Of a stretch of 64,000 nt of DNA, positions 1-8,397 are shown one piece after another. Position 1 is the stretch's first letter; each line of letters opens with the position of its first letter. The stretch is taken from the NCBI GenBank assembly GCA_963785065.1, contig CAWATX010000002.1, positions 1,860,001-1,924,000 of the forward strand. Reading direction: 5' to 3'. Position numbers and translations under genes: made by a program. The notes under the pieces were generated by a model. The model had not been told where the DNA came from, made no database searches, and was given only the letters and a program-made list of their open reading frames with translations. Source of the DNA: CAVSRC01 sp963785065 (GTDB taxonomy: Bacteria; Pseudomonadota; Alphaproteobacteria; Rhizobiales; Kaistiaceae).

Positions 1-158
1 ACAACGCCACCGGCAACTTCACCAAGATCGTGCAGCGCGTGCCCGTGCGCATCCGCCTGCCGGCCAATATCGCTGCCGAAGGTCTGATCCGCCCCGGCAT
101 GTCGGTGGTCGCCGCCGTCGACACCCGCACCGGCGGCACCAGGCTCGCCGCCAACTGA
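1..158 (+). CDS. HlyD/EmrA-family membrane fusion protein, C-terminal end only
   Basis: The window opens inside a reading frame that runs from base 3 to a TGA at 156-158, giving the last 51 residues. The residues NATGNFTKIVQRVPVRIRL followed by IRPGMSVVAAVDT are the characteristic end of EmrA/HlyD periplasmic adaptors, which bridge an inner-membrane pump to an outer-membrane channel. The EmrB-like pump starts 27 bases downstream on the same strand, so the two form the usual emrAB pair. The N-terminal membrane anchor and coiled coil lie outside the window. Confidence 0.85.
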   Translation, partial: NATGNFTKIVQRVPVRIRLPANIAAEGLIRPGMSVVAAVDTRTGGTRLAAN

Positions 159-185
159 TCGAGGCCCGCGCGAGGATCGCCCGTC

Positions 186-1781
186 ATGTCCGTTGCCGAT
201 GTTGCCATCGATGCCGCCCCCGCGGCGCCGCCGGCCGAGCCGGTCGTCACCCCCAGGCTGATCGCCGCCTTCATGGCGCTGTCGACGGGCATGTTCATGG
301 CGATCCTCGACATCCAGATCGTCGCCTCGTCGCTGGCCGAGATCCAGGCCGGCCTGTCGGCGTCCTCCTCCGAGATCGCCTGGGTGCAGACCGCCTATCT
401 GGTGGCCGAGATCGTCATGATCCCGCTCACCGGCTTTCTCAGCCGGGCGCTGTCGACGCGCTATCTCTTCGCCATCGCCGCCGCCGGCTTCACGCTCTTC
501 TCGGTGCTGTGCGCCAGCGCCACATCGATCGGCGAAATGATCGTCTGGCGCGCCGCTCAAGGCTTCATCGGCGGTGCCATGATCCCGGTGGTCTTCTCGG
601 CCGCCTTCACCGCCTTCCCCAAGAGCCGCACGGCCATGGTCGCGGCGATTGTCGGCCTCATCGCCACCCTGGCGCCGACCATCGGTCCGACCGTCGGCGG
701 CTATCTCACCAGCACCTTTTCCTGGCACTGGCTGTTCCTCATCAACGTCGTGCCCGGGCTGGCGGTCACCGTCGCCGTTCTTCTTCTGGTCGATTTCGAC
801 AAGCCCGATCTGGCGTTGCTGCGCCGGGTCGACTGGACCGGCCTGGTGACGCTCGCGGTCTTCCTCGGCAGCCTCGAATACGTGCTCGAGGAAGGCGCCG
901 GCAAGGACTGGTTCAACAGCCAGATCATCGTCACCTTCTCGGTCGTCGCCGCCGTCTCCGCAGTCGCCTTCTTCTGGCGGGCGCTCACCGCCGTCGAGCC
1001 GATCGTCGATATCCGCGCCTTCGCCGACCGCAATTTCTGGACCGGCTCGCTGTTCTCCTTCGTCCTCGGCATCGGCCTCTACGGCCTCGTCTTCCTGGTG
1101 CCAATCTTTCTGGCCAGTGTGCGCGGCTACGATGCGCAGGAGATTGGCGACACCGTCTTCGTCGTCGGTGCCTTCATGATGCTGGCGGCGCCGGTCGCCG
1201 GCTCTCTCTCCGCCCGGCTCGACCCGCGCTGGATGATCGGCGTCGGGCTGGCGCTGTTCGCGCTCTCCTGCTTCCAGCTTGTGCCGGTGACCAAGGATTG
1301 GGCCTATTGGGAGCTGTTCGCGTCCCAGGCCGTGCGCGGCGTCGGCCTGATGATGTGCATGGTCTCGGTCAGCATGCTGGCGCTCGGCACGCTGCCGCCG
1401 GAGCGCGTCAAGAACGCTTCCGGCCTGTTCAACCTGACGCGCAATCTTGGCGGTGCATTCGGCCTGGCGATCCTCACCACCCTCCTCGACAAGCGCTGGG
1501 ACTTCCACATCGAGCGCCTGCACGAGGCGGTCAACTGGGCGCGCAGCGCCGCCACCGAGCAGCTCGCCATGCTCACTCAGGGCTTCTCCGCCACGCTCGG
1601 CAGCGATGCCGGCCGTCAGGCCCTGGACGTGATGCAGAACACGGTGCGCCGCGAGGCGCTGGTCATGGCCTTCTCCGACGTCTTCCTGCTGCTGGCCGTT
1701 CTCTTCGCCGCTGTTCTGTTGCTGCTACCGCTTGCCCGCAGGCCGCTCGCCGACCCCGGCGCCGGTGCCGGCGGGCATTGA
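186..1781 (+). CDS. DHA2-family MFS drug efflux pump, EmrB-like
   Basis: This 531-residue protein has the length and hydrophobic pattern of 14-helix DHA2 (EmrB/QacA) drug:proton antiporters. The first helix region reads FMAILDIQIVASSLAEI, matching the D-x-x-I/V-V-N-V-A-type motif of the family, and WVQTAYLVAEIVMIPLTG is the conserved helix 2 to loop segment. A glycine/proline-rich segment APTIGPTVGGYL resembles motif C of antiporters. It follows the EmrA-like adaptor by 27 bases and is followed by a strong terminator, so the pair is probably one transcription unit pumping hydrophobic compounds or uncouplers out of the cell. The substrate cannot be told from sequence. Confidence 0.92.
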   Translation: MSVADVAIDAAPAAPPAEPVVTPRLIAAFMALSTGMFMAILDIQIVASSLAEIQAGLSASSSEIAWVQTAYLVAEIVMIPLTGFLSRALSTRYLFAIAAAGFTLFSVLCASATSIGEMIVWRAAQGFIGGAMIPVVFSAAFTAFPKSRTAMVAAIVGLIATLAPTIGPTVGGYLTSTFSWHWLFLINVVPGLAVTVAVLLLVDFDKPDLALLRRVDWTGLVTLAVFLGSLEYVLEEGAGKDWFNSQIIVTFSVVAAVSAVAFFWRALTAVEPIVDIRAFADRNFWTGSLFSFVLGIGLYGLVFLVPIFLASVRGYDAQEIGDTVFVVGAFMMLAAPVAGSLSARLDPRWMIGVGLALFALSCFQLVPVTKDWAYWELFASQAVRGVGLMMCMVSVSMLALGTLPPERVKNASGLFNLTRNLGGAFGLAILTTLLDKRWDFHIERLHEAVNWARSAATEQLAMLTQGFSATLGSDAGRQALDVMQNTVRREALVMAFSDVFLLLAVLFAAVLLLLPLARRPLADPGAGAGGH

Positions 1782-1782
1782 G

Positions 1783-1881
1783 CTACTCGTTCAGGCGGAA
1801 GGCGCGCACCCGGTCGAACAGGATATTGGCGTGCCCGTGCGGCGCGCCCGATGAGGGCCAGAGCCCGACGTGAGGGAACTG
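1783..1881 (-). pseudogene. possible remnant of a protein C-terminus
   Basis: Read on the minus strand, the stretch ends in a TAG at 1785-1783 and encodes about 30 residues that look protein-like, including LWPSSGAPHGHANILFDRV and then RAFRLNE. Upstream the frame runs into the terminator hairpin and becomes lysine/glycine repeats, so no complete gene exists. It may be the leftover tail of a deleted gene. I could not assign a family, and chance coding appearance in GC-rich DNA is possible. Confidence 0.25.
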
Positions 1882-1908
1882 GAGGCGCCCGCCGGCGCCT
1901 CCTTTTTT
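1881..1908 (+). terminator. Rho-independent terminator after the EmrAB-like pair
   Basis: A perfect 9-bp stem GGAGGCGCC / GGCGCCTCC with a four-base CGCC loop is followed directly by six T residues (1903-1908). It lies 100 bases after the efflux pump stop and ahead of the esterase gene, so it separates the two units. It is also a reason to reject the longer GTG-started version of the downstream esterase frame, which would begin before this hairpin. Confidence 0.85.
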
Positions 1909-2010
1909 CTTGCGCTGCGGCCGTTTCGCCGTGGCCGCAATCGACTATGGTGTGAGCCCCTATTCGCTGCCCGCCGGCGCCGGCGGGATTTGGTATGCCT
2001 GGGAGGAATG

Positions 2011-2667
2011 ATGACGCATCCGAAGACCGTGCTCTGCTACGGCAATTCCAACACCTTTGGCCACGCCACCGTCGACCGTCCGGACGGGCGCTACGGGCCG
2101 GGCGAGCGCTGGACGGGCGTTCTCGCCGCCGCCCTCGGCCCCGAATGGCTGGTCATTTCCGAAGGGCTCGGTGGGCGCACCACCGTCAGCGACGATCCCG
2201 TCGAGGGCGCCGAGCGCAACGGCAAGACCTATCTCTACCCCTGTCTGATGAGCCACCGGCCGCTCGACGTGGTGGTCATCATGCTCGGCACCAACGATCT
2301 CAAGGCGCGCTTCAACAAGACCGCCTGGGAGATCGCCGCCGGCGTCGGCGTGCTGGTCGATCTCGTCAAGGCGGCCAAAGCCGGGCGCAGCGAGGGCGTG
2401 CCCGAGATCCTGGTGGTCAGCCCGCCGCCAACCTGCGACAGCTTCGACGAATATGCCGAGATGTTCATCGGCGCGCCGGCGAAGTCGCATCGGCTGGCGG
2501 CCGAGTACAAGCGCATGGCCGCCGAACGCGGCGTCCGCTTCTTCGACGCCGGCTCGGTCATCAAGTCGGACCCGGTCGACGGCATCCATTTCGATCTCGC
2601 CTCCCACGCCACGCTCGGCAAGGCGATCGCCGCCGAAATCGGCAAGATCCCGGTTGCCGTGCCCTAG
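2011..2667 (+). CDS. SGNH-family hydrolase/acyltransferase, MsAcT-like
   Basis: A 218-residue SGNH (GDSL-type) serine hydrolase of the arylesterase/acyltransferase branch known from Mycobacterium smegmatis MsAcT. Block I is CYGNSNTFG with the probable nucleophile Ser13; block III is MLGTND (Asn95); the catalytic Asp/His pair is in VDGIHFD (Asp190, His193). RWTGVLAAALG and EGLGGRTT are also shared with that branch. No signal peptide is seen, so it is probably cytoplasmic. The start is one of two adjacent ATGs (2008 or 2011), chosen by the GGGAGG at 2001-2006. Block I has Asn where Asp is usual before the nucleophile. The natural substrate is unknown; esters of short acids are likely. Confidence 0.85.
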   Translation: MTHPKTVLCYGNSNTFGHATVDRPDGRYGPGERWTGVLAAALGPEWLVISEGLGGRTTVSDDPVEGAERNGKTYLYPCLMSHRPLDVVVIMLGTNDLKARFNKTAWEIAAGVGVLVDLVKAAKAGRSEGVPEILVVSPPPTCDSFDEYAEMFIGAPAKSHRLAAEYKRMAAERGVRFFDAGSVIKSDPVDGIHFDLASHATLGKAIAAEIGKIPVAVP

Positions 2668-2798
2668 GCGCCGCTTAATCGACAGGACCGCGGCGGAGTG
2701 GTCTAATGCGCGGCCTGTCGGCAGCGATGGCGGAAGTTGAGATGCAAGGCAAAGCGGGGGCCAGAACCCTTGATTGACCGCTCCGATCCGGGCGCCGC

Positions 2799-4031
2799 AT
2801 GACCAGCGTCGCGGTCATCGGCGCCGGCATAGTCGGTTCCGCCACGGCGACTTGGCTCGCCGCCGACGGTTTCGACGTGACCGTCTTCGAGCGCGATCTC
2901 GAGGCGCGTCCGGCCTCGACCGGCAATGCCGGCGTCATCATGCTGTCGGCGATCTCGCCCATGGCGCGCCCGGGCATTCTCGCCTCGGTGCCGGGCTGGA
3001 TGCTCGATCCGCTCGGACCCCTGTCGCTCCGCCTGGTCGACGTTCCGGGGCTGACGCCGTTTCTCGCGCGCTTCGTCGCCGCGGCGCGGCCGAGCCAGGT
3101 CGAACAGTCGACCGCGGCGCTCGGCTTCCTGATGAAGACGGCGCTCGCCGACCACCAGGAGCTTGCCCGCCGCGGGCGCCTCTCCGGCCACATGCGCCGC
3201 ACCGGGGCGCTGCACGTCTTCGACAGCGACGGCAGCTTCCGCAACGCGACCGCCGAGTGGAAGGAGAAGGCGCGCCACGGCGTCGACTATCGCGTGCTGA
3301 GCGTGACCGAGGCGCGCCGCATGGCGCCGGCGCTCACCGGCCCCTTTGCCCGCGCGCTTTTCGCGCCCGAGAACTGGACCGTGTCGAGCCCGAACGGCAT
3401 CCTGCAGGCCCTGCGCAAGGGCTTGGGCGAAGCCCAGCGCCTGCGCACCGCCGGGATCAAGGCCGTGCGCCCGGAGACCGGCGGCGTTCAGGTGGTTTCC
3501 GAGGATGGCAGCGAGACGCGCTTCGATGCGGTGGTCATTGCCGGCGGCGTGTGGTCGCGCGAATTGGTCAAGGGCCTCGGCCTCGGCGTCGTGCTCGAGG
3601 CGGAACGCGGCTACAACACGACCTGGGCGAAGCCGCCGATCGATCTCGACCTGCCGGTCTTCTTCGACGATCACGGCTTCTGCGCCACCCCGCTGGAAGA
3701 GGGCCTGCGCGTCGGCGGGGCCGTGGAGATTGCGGCCATCGACGCGCCGCCGACCTTTGCCCGCGCCGCCGCCATGCGCAAGAAGATGCGCCGCTATGTG
3801 CCCGGCCTGCCCGACGAGGGCGGCGAGGAATGGATGGGTCGCCGCCCGGCGACGCCCGATTCGCTCCCCGTCATCGGCACCCACCCGACCGATCCGCGCA
3901 TCGTCTTCGCCTTCGGCCACGGCCATCTCGGCCTGACGCTCTCGGCGGTCACCGCCCGCCATGTCACCGATCTCATTGCCCAGCGCGTCGACCGCAACCT
4001 CGCCGCCTTCGGCATCGAACGCTTCCAGTGA
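2799..4031 (+). CDS. FAD-dependent D-amino-acid dehydrogenase, probable cis-4-hydroxy-D-proline dehydrogenase
   Basis: A 410-residue DadA/DAO-fold flavoprotein. The N-terminus VAVIGAGIVGSATATWLAA is a dinucleotide-binding Rossmann motif, and the C-terminal GRRPATPDSLPVIG with FGHGHLGLTLS is the conserved FAD contact of this family. It is followed, 178 bases downstream, by a 4-hydroxyproline 2-epimerase and faces a DapA-family deaminase, the set of enzymes of bacterial hydroxyproline breakdown. On that basis I infer it oxidises cis-4-hydroxy-D-proline to 1-pyrroline-4-hydroxy-2-carboxylate, passing electrons to the respiratory chain. By sequence alone it could act on other D-amino acids. The start ATG has no strong ribosome-binding site. 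Confidence 0.85.
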   Translation: MTSVAVIGAGIVGSATATWLAADGFDVTVFERDLEARPASTGNAGVIMLSAISPMARPGILASVPGWMLDPLGPLSLRLVDVPGLTPFLARFVAAARPSQVEQSTAALGFLMKTALADHQELARRGRLSGHMRRTGALHVFDSDGSFRNATAEWKEKARHGVDYRVLSVTEARRMAPALTGPFARALFAPENWTVSSPNGILQALRKGLGEAQRLRTAGIKAVRPETGGVQVVSEDGSETRFDAVVIAGGVWSRELVKGLGLGVVLEAERGYNTTWAKPPIDLDLPVFFDDHGFCATPLEEGLRVGGAVEIAAIDAPPTFARAAAMRKKMRRYVPGLPDEGGEEWMGRRPATPDSLPVIGTHPTDPRIVFAFGHGHLGLTLSAVTARHVTDLIAQRVDRNLAAFGIERFQ

Positions 4032-4049
4032 GAGCCATACAGGCCGACG

Positions 4050-4186
4050 ACCCCCTCCCGGCCTCCCCCTTTCAGGGGGAGGAGACCGCGGGGGACTGTT
4101 CTTGCAGGAATCGCAGGCGCCGGTTTGGGGCGCAGGCTGAGCTCCAGGTTCTTCCTCCCCCTGAAAGGGGGAGGATAGGTGGGGGT
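4050..4186. repeat. palindromic element with 33-bp terminal inverted repeats
   Basis: Two 33-base arms (4050-4082 and 4154-4186) are inverted copies of each other with 29 of 33 bases matching by eye. Each arm itself contains a hairpin, CCTCCCCCT / AGGGGGAGG, with loop TTC on the left and GAA on the right. The core between the arms is about 70 bases. It fills the gap between the dehydrogenase and the epimerase genes. The arm sequence reappears at 56192-56224, so this is a dispersed, miniature-transposon-like family. It could form a strong structure in the shared mRNA. Confidence 0.8.
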
Positions 4187-4209
4187 TCAGCAATGCTGAG
4201 GGTTGCGCG

Positions 4210-5214
4210 ATGAGCCGTCGCACTTTCTTCTGCATCGATGCCCACACCGCCGGCAACCCGGTGCGCGTCGTGGCCGGCGGCGGCCCGCCGCTTCATGGCG
4301 CCACAATGAGCGACAAGCGCCAGGATTTCATGGAGCGCTACGACTGGATCCGCACCGGCCTGATGTTCGAGCCGCGCGGCCACGACGTCATGTCTGGCTC
4401 GATCCTCTACGAGCCGCTCGCCGAGGACAGCGACGCGGCGCTCATCTTCATCGAGACGAGCGGCTGCCTGCCCATGTGCGGCCACGGCACCATCGGCACG
4501 GTCACCGTGCTCATCGAGGAAGGGCTGGTGACGCCCAAGCGGGAAGGGCACCTGCGCCTCGAGGTGCCGGCCGGCATCGTCGAGGCGACCTATGCGCGCG
4601 ACGCGCTCGGCCACGTCGTAGAAGTGCGCATCGTCAACGTGCCCTCCTTCCTGCATTCGACCGGCCTCTCGGTCGATGTGCCGGAGCTCGGCCGCCTCAC
4701 CTTCGACGTCGCCTATGGCGGCAATTTCTACGTCATCATCGAGGCGCAGGAGCGCTATCGCGATCTCGCCGACATCTCCGCCTTCGATATCCAGCGCCTG
4801 TCGCCGGTCGTCCGCAATCTGGTCAACGCGAAGTATTCCTTCGTCCACCCCGAGGACCCGACGATTGCCGGCGTCCGCCACGTCATGTGGACGGGCAAGC
4901 CGAAGCACCCGGATGCTCATGCCCGCAACGCCGTCTTCTACGGCGAGAAGGCCATCGACCGCTCGCCCTGCGGCACCGGCACCTCGGCGCGGATCGCCCA
5001 GCTTGCCGCCCGTGGTGATCTCAAGGTCGGCGACGACTTCGTCCACGAATCGATCATCGGCAGCCTATTCCGCGGCCGCGTCGAGAAGGCGGTGAAGGTC
5101 GGCGACTACGACGCCATCGTCCCCTCGGTCGCCGGCCAGGCCTGGATCACCGGCCACAACACGATATTACTCGACGACCGCGATCCCTTCGTGAAGGGCT
5201 TCAGCGTGCTATAG
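4210..5214 (+). CDS. 4-hydroxyproline 2-epimerase (proline racemase family)
   Basis: A 334-residue proline-racemase-fold enzyme. The two catalytic cysteines of true epimerases are present: Cys90 in SGCLPMCGHGT and Cys254 in RSPCGTGTSA, which argues against the related trans-3-hydroxyproline dehydratases that carry Ser/Thr at the first site. It begins FFCIDAHTAGNPVRVV, the usual start of the family. It interconverts trans-4-hydroxy-L-proline and cis-4-hydroxy-D-proline, the substrate of the neighbouring dehydrogenase. Expression with the upstream gene is likely although a palindromic element separates them. Proline racemase activity is less likely given the cluster. Confidence 0.92.
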   Translation: MSRRTFFCIDAHTAGNPVRVVAGGGPPLHGATMSDKRQDFMERYDWIRTGLMFEPRGHDVMSGSILYEPLAEDSDAALIFIETSGCLPMCGHGTIGTVTVLIEEGLVTPKREGHLRLEVPAGIVEATYARDALGHVVEVRIVNVPSFLHSTGLSVDVPELGRLTFDVAYGGNFYVIIEAQERYRDLADISAFDIQRLSPVVRNLVNAKYSFVHPEDPTIAGVRHVMWTGKPKHPDAHARNAVFYGEKAIDRSPCGTGTSARIAQLAARGDLKVGDDFVHESIIGSLFRGRVEKAVKVGDYDAIVPSVAGQAWITGHNTILLDDRDPFVKGFSVL

Positions 5215-5329
5215 GCGGCGAATTGAGCCTCCCCGATCGCCCACATTCGCTATTGTTTGCGCGGCGGAGCAAGATCGCGCTGCCGGCTAAAGACCGCTGT
5301 TGGGCGCGCGCGTCGGATAGGTGGCAATC

Positions 5330-6178
5330 ATGAACAATCGGGCCACATCCATGCTCGATCGAGAGATCGTCATCCTTGCCTCCATTTGGGACCTCATCGG
5401 GTCGATGGTGCACTACGCGCATTTCGAGAAAGGCCATCGCACGCAAGAAGCAACGCTCATGTTTAGGAATGGTGAGGCAAGCAAGCTCTTCCTCATCATT
5501 CTCGCCGACTTCCTCTCGTTGCCTAGGTCTGGCACGCTCGGTCTTCCAACGCCCACGGGCGAAGGGAGCCTCGCGTCGACGTATCTCGGTCTGCTTGACG
5601 TCGTGGCAGCCGAGCCGCAACTCGGAGGTGATCCCGTCCTTTTGGCAGAGCCGCTGGGCGCGTTTGCCGCCTGGCTGGATGCGTATGCCGTGGTTGACGA
5701 GGTTTGGCTGCCGTCGATCGACCGAAATGCGCCAATCAAGGTGCGGCGCATGACCTTCCTCAAAATCTGCGGGACGATCTCAAAACACGGCATCACCCGA
5801 CTCGGAGATGTTGTCGGGAAAATCCAGAAACTGCTCGCCGAAAACGGAACCGATATCGATGAAGGCCAAGCATATCTCGTAGTGCCTGAATTCCAAGAGT
5901 GGTTTCAAGACCACGTATTTGCCTATCACACCACGTCAATAGCGTGTTTCCTAAACAACATCCGCTGGGGTATTTTCGATTACTTAAGACCAGAGTTCCG
6001 CCGCTCCTACCGACCAACTCGGCATCCTCTGGGTGTTCAAATGTATACATATGACGTTCCACAGAAGATCACCGATACGTTAATCAGGTCGATGTACTGG
6101 GACCTCATGAACAACGTGCGAGCGGAGCCGTATTTTCCGCGCTTTACGGTTAGCCCTTACTTAGTCCAGCGCTACTAA
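5330..6178 (+). CDS. protein of unknown function, compositionally foreign
   Basis: I do not recognise this 282-residue protein. It looks soluble, with no signal peptide or clear transmembrane helix, and is rich in aromatic residues near its end (for example RWGIFDYL, MYWDLMNNV, SPYLVQRY). The start is an ATG at 5330 preceded by GGATAGG; a GTG at 5321 in frame is the alternative. The third codon positions hold visibly more A and T than the flanking genes (ATGTATACATATGAC near 6040, for example), which suggests recent transfer. It sits between the epimerase and the convergent DapA-family gene, interrupting the hydroxyproline cluster. The N-terminal third is helical in appearance and resembles helical-bundle proteins of the HEPN sort only loosely; I do not claim that relationship. 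Confidence 0.7.
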   Translation: MNNRATSMLDREIVILASIWDLIGSMVHYAHFEKGHRTQEATLMFRNGEASKLFLIILADFLSLPRSGTLGLPTPTGEGSLASTYLGLLDVVAAEPQLGGDPVLLAEPLGAFAAWLDAYAVVDEVWLPSIDRNAPIKVRRMTFLKICGTISKHGITRLGDVVGKIQKLLAENGTDIDEGQAYLVVPEFQEWFQDHVFAYHTTSIACFLNNIRWGIFDYLRPEFRRSYRPTRHPLGVQMYTYDVPQKITDTLIRSMYWDLMNNVRAEPYFPRFTVSPYLVQRY

Positions 6179-6210
6179 GAAGACGACGCTAGCTGAGGAT
6201 AATATTGGCC

Positions 6211-7125
6211 CTAAAGCCCATATTCCGCCAGGTCCGGCCGCGTCTTCAGCGCCGCGGCGACCGCCGCTTCGACCGCCGCCTTCTCCTCGCCGGCAAGCTC
6301 CAGCCGTGGTGCGCGCACCGTCGTGGCGGTGCCACGCACCAGATGCTCGGCGAGCTTGATGTTCTGGACGAAGCGCGCCGACACGTCGAGGTGGAGGAGC
6401 GGCATGAACCAGCGATAGATGTCGCGCGCCTCGGCCATGCGCCCGGCTCGCGCCAGTTCGTAGATCGCCACAGTCTCGCGCGGGAAGGCGCAGACCAGCC
6501 CCGCCACCCAGCCGACGGCGCCGAGCATCAGGCTCTCCAGGGCCAGGTCGTCGACGCCGGTGAAGAGCTGGTAGCGCTCGCCGAGGAGATTGTGGATGTC
6601 GGTCAGCCGGCGCACGTCGCCCGAGGATTCCTTGACCGCGACGAATTTCTTCTCGTCGGCCATCTCGGCGAGCATCGCCGGCGTCACGTCGACCCCGTAG
6701 GCGATGGGGTTGTTGTAGACCATGATGTCGCGGTCGCTCGCCGCCGCCACGGCGCGAAAATGGGCGATCGTCTCGCGCGGCGTCGAAAGGTAGCGCATGG
6801 CCGGCAGCACCATCAGCCCATCGATGCCGGCCTCAGCAGCGCGTTCGGCAAGCGTCGCCGCGGCACGGGTCGAATCCTCGGCGATGGTCAGCACCACCGG
6901 CGCGCGGCCGTCGCTCGCCTCTTTCGCGGTTGCGGCAATGGCAAGCTTCTCGTCGGCCGTCAGCGTCGAGGCTTCGCCCAGCGAGCCGCAGCACACGATC
7001 CCGTGCACGCGGGCGTCGAGCTGGAAGGTGACGTCAGCCGCCACCGCGGCGAGATCGACGCTCTCGTCGGGGGCAAGCTTGGTGGTGATCGCCGAATAGA
7101 CGCCGTGCCAGTCGTTACGCTGCAT
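6211..7125 (-). CDS. DapA-family protein, probable 1-pyrroline-4-hydroxy-2-carboxylate deaminase
   Basis: A 304-residue (beta/alpha)8 barrel of the dihydrodipicolinate synthase family. The Schiff-base lysine is Lys165 in VAVKESSGD and the paired tyrosine is Tyr137 in MVYNNPIAYG. The substrate loop reads CCGSLGEAST rather than the GTTGE of DapA itself, so it is unlikely to be the lysine-pathway enzyme. Next to a hydroxyproline epimerase and a D-amino-acid dehydrogenase it most probably deaminates 1-pyrroline-4-hydroxy-2-carboxylate to 2-oxoglutarate semialdehyde. The semialdehyde dehydrogenase that would complete the pathway is not in the window. It converges on the unknown gene at 5330. Confidence 0.85.
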   Translation of the reverse strand: MQRNDWHGVYSAITTKLAPDESVDLAAVAADVTFQLDARVHGIVCCGSLGEASTLTADEKLAIAATAKEASDGRAPVVLTIAEDSTRAAATLAERAAEAGIDGLMVLPAMRYLSTPRETIAHFRAVAAASDRDIMVYNNPIAYGVDVTPAMLAEMADEKKFVAVKESSGDVRRLTDIHNLLGERYQLFTGVDDLALESLMLGAVGWVAGLVCAFPRETVAIYELARAGRMAEARDIYRWFMPLLHLDVSARFVQNIKLAEHLVRGTATTVRAPRLELAGEEKAAVEAAVAAALKTRPDLAEYGL

Positions 7126-7154
7126 GATGCCGCTCAGCCCCTGTTTCTGGACAC

Positions 7155-7200
7155 CGAAAATAAACGACCCCTCCGCCCCGGCAAAGGGGAGGAGGGGTCG
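7155..7200 (-). terminator. probable Rho-independent terminator of the ABC ATPase gene
   Basis: On the minus strand, 31 bases after the ATPase stop codon, a 10-bp stem CGACCCCTCC / GGAGGGGTCG (7165-7174 and 7191-7200) extends by four more GC pairs after one mismatch, closes on a six-base loop, and is followed by TTTATTTT. Its GC-rich stem also resembles the dispersed intergenic palindromes elsewhere in the window. Confidence 0.65.
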
Positions 7201-7230
7201 GACAATCTCAGGCGCTGACGCGCGTGCGCT

Positions 7231-8316
7231 CTACACCGCTTCCTGATCGGCGGCGAAGAGGTGGGCATGCGAGGAATCGAAGATCACGCCGACGTTCTCG
7301 CCGGTGCGCACCTTGGTCTCGCCGTCGTCCTGAACGACGATCTGGCCGGCCTTGGTATCGACATACATGATCGTCGAGTTGCCGAGGTGCTCGAGAATCT
7401 GCACCGTGCCGCCGATATTGGCGCGCGGGTCGTCCGGCGTGGACAGCTTGATGTGCTCCGGACGGACGCCGAGTTCCAGCGCGCTGCGCGGCTTGTCGCC
7501 GAGCGTGCCGCGCGTCTTGAGCTTCATCTCGCCGCCGCCGCGCAGGTTGATCACCGCGTCGAGCCCGTCGCTCGAGCTTGCCTCGGCCGAGACGAAGTTC
7601 ATCGTCGGCGAGCCGATGAAGGCGGCGACGAATTTGTTGGCCGGCGACCGGTAGAGATCCATCGGCGTGCCGATCTGGCGGATGACGCCCGACTCCAGCA
7701 CCACGATCTTGTCGGCCAGCGTCATCGCCTCGACCTGGTCGTGGGTGACGTAGATCATCGTCGCCTTGAGGTCCTGGTGCAGCTTGGCGATCTCGACGCG
7801 CATCTGCACGCGCAGCATGGCGTCGAGGTTGGAGAGTGGCTCGTCGAACAGGAAGACCTGCGGCTCGCGCACCAGCGCCCGGCCGATGGCGACGCGCTGG
7901 CGCTGACCACCGGAGAGCTGCGCCGGCCGGCGATCGAGCAATTCCTCGAGCTGCAGCATGCGCGCCACTTCCTGCGTGCGCCTGTCCATGACTTCCTTCG
8001 GCACCTTGGCGACGCGCAGGCTGAAACCGATGTTCTGGCGCACCGTCATGTGCGGATATAGCGCGTAGGACTGGAACACCATGGCGATGCGCCGCTTGGC
8101 CGGCGGCACGTTGGTGACGTCGGCGCCGTCGATCCAGATCGACCCCTGGGTCACCACCTCGAGGCCGGCGATCATCCTGAGCAGCGTGGACTTGCCACAG
8201 CCGGAAGGACCGAGAAGGGCGCAGAACTCCCCTTTTTCAACGCCGAGGTCGAGCATCTTGATCGCCTCGACCGCACCGTAGAGTTTCTTAACGCCCCTGA
8301 GTTCGACTTCGCTCAT
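7231..8316 (-). CDS. ABC transporter ATP-binding protein, UgpC/MsmK type
   Basis: A 361-residue carbohydrate-type (CUT1) ABC ATPase: Walker A GPSGCGKST, signature LSGGQRQRVA, Walker B VFLFDEPLSNLD and the switch histidine in YVTHDQVEAM, followed by a C-terminal regulatory domain with ELGVRPEHIKL. The start at 8316 is fixed by GGAGG five bases upstream; a longer frame to 8364 lacks a ribosome site. No permease or binding protein of this type lies nearby, so the protein probably serves transporters encoded elsewhere, as shared ATPases such as MsmK and UgpC do. It is followed by its own terminator. Confidence 0.9.
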   Translation of the reverse strand: MSEVELRGVKKLYGAVEAIKMLDLGVEKGEFCALLGPSGCGKSTLLRMIAGLEVVTQGSIWIDGADVTNVPPAKRRIAMVFQSYALYPHMTVRQNIGFSLRVAKVPKEVMDRRTQEVARMLQLEELLDRRPAQLSGGQRQRVAIGRALVREPQVFLFDEPLSNLDAMLRVQMRVEIAKLHQDLKATMIYVTHDQVEAMTLADKIVVLESGVIRQIGTPMDLYRSPANKFVAAFIGSPTMNFVSAEASSSDGLDAVINLRGGGEMKLKTRGTLGDKPRSALELGVRPEHIKLSTPDDPRANIGGTVQILEHLGNSTIMYVDTKAGQIVVQDDGETKVRTGENVGVIFDSSHAHLFAADQEAV

Positions 8317-8397
8317 TAATTCCTCCCAGCCTGTCGCTGCAGGCAAACCATATCCAGGCGGCACGGTGCGTTCGGCGGCCCCGCACTCCTTCCCCTC

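Noticed and set aside
2703..4256. 517-codon open frame on the minus strand
   Set aside because: Antisense to the FAD dehydrogenase and the palindromic element; no domain.
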